Assembly (NCBI GenBank): GCA_027605045.1
Contig: JAQFWX010000096.1
Location: forward strand, 62,001-126,000
Origin: Phallus indusiatus
Lineage: Eukaryota > Basidiomycota > Agaricomycetes > Phallales > Phallaceae
Direction: 5' to 3'
DNA: 64,000 nt
Shown here piece after piece: positions 55,407 to 64,000 of this stretch. A program made the translations under genes and the position numbers. The notes under the pieces are model-generated. The model saw only the letters and a list, made by a program, of their open reading frames with translations. It made no database searches and had not been told where the DNA came from. Position 1 is the first letter of the stretch. The number at the start of each line of letters is the position of its first letter.

Positions 55407-58400
55407 TTATTGCGTCGTATCGAATAAATCTCGAACCACGTAGTTTTCAACCGCCGCCCAGTCAATATTACCCATCGAATGGTACATCGCCTCGTAAGAC
55501 GCAATGCTGACATGAGAAAAAAACGATAAAAGATCCCGGATACTTCGTATTTGACGAACGTGAGATAAAAATGGTTTCCGAAGGGAGATCAGTGCGCTTT
55601 CTTGTACGGATATCGCACTATCTGGCCTATCTTGAAAGACTGGAAGGATTATATCCAGCGGTTTCGATTCCTGTACGATTAGGTTAAGAAACGTAGATTG
55701 CGCCGTTTGAACAATATGACTTGCCAAGTTATTTCGTGTCGGAAGATCGCGCACCATGTCTGCTAGTTGATCAAAAAGCGCCTCCGGAGCCCATGAGTCT
55801 GGACGATAAACGGCATCCACCGTGTCCGTGATGAACATCCACTGATGACTGATATGAAAAATTATCATTATTTGATGGCCAAGGCACAAATAATTCTACT
55901 GACATTTGGAATTCCTCAGTCTGAAGAGTAAGCACTAGGTCGAGGAGTTTGCAGGCAGACAAGATAACTTTGAGTCCTTCCGAATTATCCGGCGGCGGCT
56001 CTACGAGTATCTCCTCAAATATACGCAGCTGTATGCCAGTTGGCTTCGATATGTAGGCTTTACATTTTAATTACTCACCAATTCAGTAAGAACTACAGGC
56101 CAGAGGCTAGACATATTGTGTGGTGACAGTCGACACAATAGAACTCTAAGACATAGATAAACCTTCAGGTGAAAGAATTAATTAAATGTCAGAAACAACA
56201 ATGGAATATATACCTCGCTTTCCATTGCAGCCGGATTTTGATTTCGCAAAACATCGACGAGCTTTTCTTGAATAGAAGGTAGCTGTGTTAGGAAGTGATT
56301 CTTTTCTCCTGCAAATAGCGCGTACGACAGCCGACGCAGGTTCATCGCGCGTGAGATTGTTTCGGCTTCGCGGTTGGAGAAAATATTGCTCGAGCCAACT
56401 GAAGTGATCTTGGCTGGAGTATGGTCAGAGACTATGAACAAAGATATGGAGTCAAAAAGGGCATACCCAGTATTTCCGGAATCGCCAGCTTGTCTGAATC
56501 AACGTAAGCGCTAATCAATGGCATCCACTTCACGCCCGTTTCGGGAGAGAAGCTGAAGAATCGGCCATCAATAAATACGTCCAGTATGGGTCCTTTCCAG
56601 ACTTTGGCCGCAACTGGAACCTTTGATAATTCTGATAACAGTTCAAATACATTATTGTCAAGATCGAGTGTTCGTCTGGCAGCTTATGATGAGTAAATGT
56701 CGGGCTTCAAAAACACAATTGCATACCCGGTCTTTGCTTTGAGTGCAGGACTGACAATGTAATAAACGATGTTCGTACACGTTGTCACCACTTTGTCGCT
56801 ATCAAACAAGTAACGTCGCAAGTTTGAGATAACGCGGGAGGCAAGATATGCGATCACCTATCACGGTGTCAGCTTTCGACACGAACAAAAAAATATAAAG
56901 GTATACTTGATCAGGAATGTCAACATTGGTATTCTGAGCGGATGATTCATATGGCGCGGGACCCTTCTCATCTGCTGTGTTATCTGGTTTTGTTGGTGAG
57001 TTGAGACTAAGATTCATATGCTAGCTTCTCACCGGAAGGCATAGGCGATGATCGACCATTTGCAATCAAAGCATCTTTAGGATTCCGGCGCAGCCATGTT
57101 CCTTGGTCAAATGATCGGCCAACCACGAGGACACAGCCATCGAGCAATTTGAAGTACGCGTCCTGAATGAATATTAGTATTGAATATCAACACAAGTATA
57201 TACTGACTTGGAGTTCTTTGCGCATTTTGCGGTCTTCAATAGCAGTAGTTTGAGTTACTTTGTCATTGAGTACGGTCATGCAACGCAAGACAGGGAAGAG
57301 TTGTGAGTTATAGGCTTGAACATTGCTCAAGATCTCCCTTGTTAATGTCATAAATCGATTCCAAACTTGGACTGCTACAGGTCCTTCCAGCCTTGAAAAA
57401 TACTCTTCCAAGAAGCTGAGGATGACAGCGTCTGGACTTTATAAACCGGTCAGAAAAAACCTATCGGATATTTCGGGGAAAAAAACTTACACGTTTGGAT
57501 TTACAGCGAGACGCTTTCCTTTGTCGACATTCGTAATACGTGCACTGATACTTTCGCATAAGAGATGTACTGCCGTCTGTGAGCTGGACGTCAAGGCATC
57601 CATAATGTCAAAAGCGACAGCCGACAATGAGTCCTCAAAAAATATCACAATCTGTCTTCCTAAGAAGAAATATGAATTACCTGGGATTTCTGATACCAAC
57701 AAGTCACAATCGATTCTACTACCTCCCTTGAATGCGTGTGAAAGAACCGTTCCAGTACCTTCCGAGTGCGTATTTTGATTCTTATATAAATGAAAGACAC
57801 AGAATCTTGGTCAGGGTGGGAAGACTCGCGAGATGTCAACAACCATAATGCATATAAGATACGGATCGCTTCAAGAAGGGTTTGGTAGCCGGGAGATTGT
57901 ATCTGGCAGGATTTAGAATATTGCGGCGCATTGAAGGGAGACGTACTTACCGAAAGCGTTTCCTCGGACGCGTTGGTAGGTGTTTCAGAAGCAAATACAT
58001 TGGTCACCATCCCCAGTATTCCGCCTGAGCCACCACTAGGTTCGGAAATAGTCTTCTCGGTTGTTACTTCGTCTTCTTTCTCGGGAGCATTGGGTTCACC
58101 ACCCTTCATGAGACTCAACATAACCAGACGTTCCAATGTATTGAGCAGCATGATGACTTCAGTGTCCATTATGTTGGCGCGTATATCATATCGAGTTGAC
58201 GAAGCGTTTCGCGCGATATGTGTCAGTGTCTCAACAAAAGACCAAAGCTGACGGCAGAGACAATCGCTCAAGGGGGTCACTGTGTAGCTTAGGAATCGTG
58301 GAAATTGCGGGACTGTCATCATAACAAAGTCCAACCAGTATTGAAGTATTGGGCGACCCACGCTTTTCTGGATAGCGTCAAGTAAAGTTGGCAACAGTAG

Positions 58401-61400
58401 AGGATGAACATCAACATCCAGCTGAAATTCTTGTGATGATGCCTCGCTGGACTTGCTGCTCTTTGTCCGATTATCCTGTGTCGCAGATATGCCAGAGAAA
58501 ATGAAGTGCAGGAGATGCAGTAATTTGTTTTGAAGATCATATCTATCCTCTTGAACAGATACGCATAATTTCTCTATAACCACTTTCCCAGCCAACTGAA
58601 GTTGATGGCTAGAAAAATCTCCTCTGACACTTAAAACCTGTATCAAATCCAGTACATGCGAATGGATCCGAACATTGGTGTAGTGCATGCTGCATCGGAG
58701 TTCCGCGGCTGGTTCAGATTGCAGATATCTACGACTGGGGTCAGTAAACGGAAAGGAAAAGAAACCAGGCATACCGGAAGAGAAGTTCCAATAAAACATC
58801 CATGTAAGAACTATGAGACGGAACAATGTTTGCTAGTTACAATTAATATTACAACAATACAAAGTAGAAAGTAGCGGACTCACCATTGTCAACACGGCTT
58901 ATAAACTCAGCGGACAACGACGCTCGGTATTGGGCATTGCGCGCTACACGACCCAAGGCCTGTCCTCCAAATTTGACAACGGAGTGAAGTGTCTCAAGCA
59001 GATGTTCCATTCGGTTCTGATCCATCTTCTTTCGATATGTGAAAGTGGTTATATTATGATTATGATATGATAATGTGCCGGATTCTCGAATGATGGATGG
59101 CTCCAGAAGATCGAAAAGCAATGGCTCCAAGATACTACAATGCTTTAGTCGTTGAGAATACGCAGACAAAAAGCATTTACCGAATATAAGATTTCATGCT
59201 ACACCGCATCCACGTTTCACCCATTCGGCGTTGTTCTGGATCAGGGTTCTTCAGCGTATCAAGGATAATCAGAAGAGGCAATTTGAACCTGAATCCAGGA
59301 AGTGAAGCATCCTCTAGAGCCAATATCAGTCTTGGTGACTGAGATTCATAACAAAATTATACCTGTCAAACGCCAGAAAATACCAAAAGCCTCGAAAGCA
59401 GTTTGATTATTACCAGAGGTCAAAGTCTGAGCGAAGAGAGATTCGAGGTGGTAGTGTTCTGATGCGTTTTCAATGGTCCAAAGAAGATGGACGATTCGGA
59501 CATGATGAAAGGAGTAATCGGGGTGAAGGAATTCGAGTAGCTAACAGCGTTTGAGAACAACGACTCTTTTATGATGAAACTGCATACTTTAGAAGTAACC
59601 TTTTCCAGAAAATTTCGGTTATCCAAGTTAATTTTGGGCTGCAGAAACTTCGAAGAACTGAGACTAATGAGGCTAGATACGATGCAATCAACCAAAGTAA
59701 ATGACATGGTCTGTTGACACTGTTAGTATAGTGCTATTCAGAAAGATAAAACTGACAGATTGTAGTAGAGCCAAAACAGCACTTGACCAAGTCCTGGGAT
59801 TCCATGAAACATTAACCATGTCAGTAAGGCGAGAGATCATGCTAGATAGCAAATCCAAAATTTGTATGAATGTTTTCTCCAGGGTATCTTGTTTATCCGA
59901 CGTGGTCAAACCAGCGGCAAAGACACCACCCAGATAAGTAAGGTCTTCAATACTGGTTATTATTGGGATATTACTTCGATGGAACGTGTGGGCAACTCCT
60001 ATTTCGTCCACTTTCAAAGGTATATCATAAAACTTGCAAGCGCGCATGTACGACCCAGACGACTCATCGGTATCATTGAGGGGCAATGGTCGGTTCAAGC
60101 CCAAACTCGACACATGCTGATAGATAACTGAAAGCGTTTGGAAGGTATCATCAAAGAGAGTCTCAAATATGATACTATTATTCGACAGATGTATGTCCTA
60201 AAAAGGCGTGTTGATGTGCAAATGAGCTCAGTGATAGATGTAATTACCTTCAACAGTTCCAAGCAAGCAGAACCAATTATCGGAAGATGTACGTCCTTAA
60301 CTTCATCTTCTTGTGTGCGAAAGCGGTCAAGTATAAACCGAATCATTAACAGAGGTTCTCGCTCAGAGAAGTTAGATCCCAAAGTTTCTGTCCGCACCGC
60401 CGAAAAAACTTGTCTCCAGACTAAAAGAGGTTCCACCGAGTCGTATAAGGAGTTCGCCGTCATAAGCAACTGGAATAATAAGTTGAAGAATACATTAATA
60501 ATAAGCTGTCTTACTTCAGGATATCCGTCCGCAGACTCTGTGACCGCCTTTTTGAGTGATTTGAATGCGTCGTAGAGTAAGACGTCTACGAGCAACCCCC
60601 CAATTTCCCACTTATCTAGCAAACTAATGAAGACTTTAAAAGGTCGGGAATCTGGCCGGAGAGTTGACATATCCTCTTTCATAGTGTTTTTTAGAAGCTC
60701 GAGTCCGTTTGAGCGAAAGAACGTTATTTGTTCGTCTTCTGTGCCGGATCCAAGTAACCAATTATACAGCCGTCGATTCAGGGATAAATCACGACGTAAT
60801 ACAACACTACTTGCTGCATTCATAAGTATTCGCTGGTCCATAGTGGAAGCCCTTGTAACAGGGTTATTACAGATCAATTAGCAAGGTAAAACAACGTACC
60901 GTTTCAACGAGGCACTGTTCAAGGGTAACGTTTGCTCTAGGAGATCAAGCATTGAGCGTCGTACAAGGATGTCGTTATCTTCCAAAGCAGCCGCAAATGC
61001 TCTTATCATTAATCCAATATCTCGACCAATTATAGGGCTTATATCTGAGAACTTTCTAGACTTATTGATTATTCATGAAGAGAAAAAATTACCATCGTCT
61101 CCATTGAGTTTTGGTAATCGCCGAGAAAGGAAATTCAGAGACGGTCGACGGGCCTTCGGTGTCATAATGATGATGACCCACATATTTTGCAGAAAAAAAG
61201 CTGGCGATACTGTTCCGGAAAGGCGGTCTAGTAACGAGAAGACCTGAAAAGAGAATAGATGTTTATGGCGAATGAAGCGTGATAGATTACTGTTCAAGAA
61301 CCTTCTCAAAAAAGTCACCAGTCTCTTCTTCCAAACCGGGTAGCAAAGCAAGTATAGAGGCTTTCATTATAGGCCTGAGGCTGGATTGTAAAGGTAAGTA

Positions 61401-62056
61401 ATATGTATCGTATAAGTTCAATAGCGTGGGCTGAGGGAAATGTTAAGGAAAATTAGCATCTAACCGAGGGAAAAGACTGACTTTGACAGATGTTGCGGCG
61501 TATTCAAAAAATGGGAAGAGTCCAGCGCTCCATAGTTGAAGATCCTGTTTGAGTCCTTCTGTCTAGAGCAATTTTAATATGGTTATTTCGAAAACAGAAA
61601 CGAGCCTGACTCCTGAAACAGTCAAGATGTGTATATACACATCTAAAGCACGTTGATGAACACCGGTAGGAAGGGCAGGATTAAGGCATTGAGACAAGCG
61701 TTTAGCGACAATGAGCTTTCGGGGAATTTCCTTGAATTGTGGGAAAGACTGAAAGGTCTGGAAACTGTGAACTACAATGACATCAAAATAAGCGTGGTTT
61801 TGTTTACCTTGAGTAATTTAGTGAGAAACGCAATGAAGTCAGCCCATTCATGTGCATTGTCAAATGTCTGAAGGCATTTGTCGACTTGTGCAACGTATTT
61901 CTTGAATTTCGGGTCCGCATTCAAAGTGGCAAGACGTGCTTTTGCTGTATTATGTTAAACTCATTGTTAGAAATTGTGATACATAGATACAACTTGTAGC
62001 ACACCTGAGCCAGGTGATGCCCTTGAAGAACTCGCTGCGAACACGTTCGTCGTCAT
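55407..62056 (-). CDS. DOP1: DOP1 (Dopey) family protein
   Basis: A long multi-exon gene; I read many exons but did not fix every junction. The start is MTTNVFAASSSRASPGSG, followed in the second and third exons by RLATLNADPKFKKYVAQVDK, CLQTFDNAHEWADFIAFLTK and LLK, the conserved Dopey N-terminal domain. Further on the large armadillo-like region shows SFLNFLSRRLPKLNG-type and VVLRRDLSLNRRLYNWLLGS sequence, also typical of DOP1. The gene ends SMGNIDWAAVENYVVRDLFD. Known role: peripheral protein of Golgi/endosome that works with the Neo1 phospholipid flippase and Mon2 in endosome-to-Golgi traffic. The genomic span is about 6.6 kb with roughly 20 introns. No obvious break was seen. Confidence 0.88.
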
Positions 62057-62392
62057 AGTGGTGTCTTTATTCGGCTGGGGGGCAGTCAAATTATGCTCAG
62101 GATGGTACATGGTAAATTGCCAATCCTGCCTAAGCCTTCAGGCCACCCGTCTCAAATAAATGCGCAGGCTTATCGAATCCAGCTGTCTGCGCTTTGGTTC
62201 AATGAGTTTTCGCTGTTCAGTGGATTGCCTCAGGCTTCACAGCACGTAACGCGTCACATTCAAACCCATCTCCCAATGACGACACATGTGCTGGCTCAAG
62301 TTAATGCACCCAGGATGACTAAAAGGGTTGTTTTCGTTTGCAATCATAAATGTTAAAAATGTAAATGTATTCATTTAATACTCTGCTACATA
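62057..62392. other. Spacer upstream of DOP1
   Basis: 336 bases between the stop of the protease gene and the DOP1 start, both on the minus strand. It should include the DOP1 promoter; nothing else was recognised. Confidence 0.4.
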
Positions 62393-63985
62393 TCAACTAA
62401 TGTCGTCTAGAGTATACGCAGTGTTAGCGAAACCGACTGTTGAACTATCCGAATCAAATATGGTGTAGAAGCGTTGGCTATTGCGCACAATCAGCGAATA
62501 TTGGAAATATTCATTTACGAAAGAAAGACCTACAGAAAGACGAATCCGTTGACAAAGTCTACCCCTGAGCCGGTGGGTGTTCCTATATTGTTCACGACGA
62601 GGTATGTCGTATTTGCGGTTCCTCCCACAAGTGTATTCATACTTGTTGGCCAGATTTGGGCATTGGGCGTAAATTCAAAGTCTTGCTATTATAAAGATAA
62701 GTCGTCATTCTTTCAACTATAAAGAAACGAGGTCGTACGCCACCAATGTTGAAAAACAAACTTTGCAAGCTGTCCGTGCTATTGATTGTCAAAAGACCAG
62801 TCGTTTCATCCAGAATAGCCCCTGTTGCGGACTGGTATCTCTCAAACGCATCGCTAGCGATGTACAGCAATGTCGTGCCTAGACATCTTTTTTCAGTACT
62901 TAACGACTTCACACGAAAGGGTATAAAATAAAACCTGTGTCCACAAAACCAGACGTCGGTGAGAGCAACTGTTCTCGGGCATCGCCATATCTTCCAATGA
63001 CATGAATTTTTTCAACTACATTCAGGGTGTTTGGCTCGGGCACTCACGTTATCGTTTGGTTGATACCCCAATATTCTGATGCAGGTGCTGTCGTCGTCTT
63101 CGGTGTGAATGTAATGTTACCAACAAACTTCGATGGATTCGGTCCACCAAAGTCCAGTTGACCGTTGGGGATCCCAGTTGAATTTGATGGTACGAAGGAA
63201 ACTCCAACAGTCCGCGCCCCGGTAATTCCTTGGTCGGCCAGATTATCTGTCACAGTGGGTATGACTTGTCCGGATTTGGTTGAAACCGTAGTCAGGTCAT
63301 CTGGTCCAAGTCCAAGGATCCCATCAAGACCTATTATTATATTGGAATAATCAATTTATCAACATGAATACATCGATGTTACCATTGAATCCTGCAGATT
63401 CGTTCGCGATTCCGATGGATTGTACAAACTGCGTAGGTCCAAGAGAGACGGTATCAGTGTCTATTTTCGGTTGTAAGGAATAATTATTGGGTGATGAAGG
63501 GTAAGAACTTGCATTCTTCTCCTATAAAACCCCCGCTACCATAAGTTACGCCCACAGCCATGCCAGTGTTCACAGACTGGGGACCAGGAATGTACGGTTT
63601 ATTCGCCCCGATCCATGTATTAGAGCTTCCAGTGTCGACAATAACAGAGTAGTTTCCGGCACCGATACCAACACTAGCAATATAGATTTGCTGAAGATAA
63701 AAAAAAAGCTGTTAAAAATGCGTATTTTATCAAACACAGACGTACACCACTGTCATCGACGGGAACGGGAATATCTGTATTATTCCCATTTATTTTGGCA
63801 AGTCCTCGAACCGTCATGGCTTGGAAGCGGGCGCGATCCCTGTTAATCAAAGCGAGAGGTCCACCTTGTGCGTTGACTTGGACCGCTATGGGGAGAGTAA
63901 CAGGCGAACCATCGATTCGAACAGGAGTAGCTATGATACCACACGCGAGTATCATCACAGATAAACAGACATAGGAGATCTTCAT
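62393..63985 (-). CDS. Secreted pepsin-type aspartic protease (family A1)
   Basis: Starts MKISYVCLSVMILACGIIAT, a signal peptide, then a propeptide ending near INGNNTDIPVPVDDSG. After the first intron: IYIASVGIGAGNYSVIVDTG with the first catalytic DTGSS, then GVTYGSGGFIGEEYTDTV, which holds the flap Tyr, and LDGILGLGPDDL. The second lobe has NQTITYG-like sequence, then the second catalytic SGFVDTGTTLLYIASDAFE and ends VGFANTAYTLDDIS. Both catalytic aspartates are present. The layout matches polyporopepsin-type fungal A1 proteases, which digest protein outside the cell. The start codon lies 15 nt from the window end, so the promoter is not visible. Confidence 0.9.
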
Positions 63986-64000
63986 GGTTCCAATCAACGA

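Noticed and set aside
1..64000. CRISPR arrays, insertion sequences, phage genes
   Set aside because: The sequence is intron-rich fungal DNA; repeats found are long gene-bearing units and simple repeats, not spaced direct repeats.

Overview
The window is nuclear DNA of a filamentous basidiomycete fungus, most likely an agaricomycete. Evidence: almost every gene is cut by several 45-80 nt introns with GTNNGT-type donors and (C/T)AG acceptors; genes are packed on both strands; and the gene set is fungal (CYP51, COQ1, VPS45, LEO1, DOP1, a Kre9/Knh1-like secreted family, fungal GSTs). Species cannot be fixed from the sequence alone. No rRNA, tRNA, CRISPR array, autonomous transposon or prokaryotic signal was recognised. 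Exon models were built by hand from reading frames, splice sites and family motifs; phases were checked for most genes.

Layout. 0-17 kb is an ordinary housekeeping block: the 3' part of VPS45, a seven-TM membrane protein, a Ctr-type copper transporter, a TXNDC17-type thioredoxin-like protein, a beta-hydroxyacid-dehydrogenase-type oxidoreductase, exonuclease V, an Ark/Prk (NAK) family kinase, a mitochondrial NIPSNAP protein and a Bmt5-type rRNA methyltransferase. 17.5-21.5 kb holds one very long low-complexity gene.

21.7-38.7 kb is an accessory-looking region. Three near-identical minus-strand glutathione S-transferase genes form a tandem array of about 1.6 kb units, each with a TATA box and a decayed companion segment upstream. 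A fourth, divergent GST lies at 36 kb. Interleaved with these are three members (26.6, 33.5 and 37.1 kb) of a family I cannot name, recognisable by a shared core (W-x-x-[LI] ... C-x-F ... TT ... WI[FL]G[SA]F). LEO1 and a Gfd2/YDR514C-like protein lie among them.

39-55 kb: COQ1, a small secreted double-psi-barrel protein, then a second tandem array of about 2 kb units carrying Kre9/Knh1-like secreted proteins (three copies, one frameshifted). This array has also duplicated the 5' end of the neighbouring mitochondrial ribosomal protein uL10m, leaving a pseudogene fragment. After it come CYP51 (ERG11), a hypothetical protein and an EF-hand secretory-pathway protein. 55-64 kb: a large DOP1 gene and a secreted pepsin-type aspartic protease.

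The most interesting signals are the unnamed three-member family mixed with the GSTs, the decayed segment repeated beside each GST, and the duplication of a divergent gene pair (Kre9-like gene plus uL10m 5' end). I see no convincing complete new biological system.
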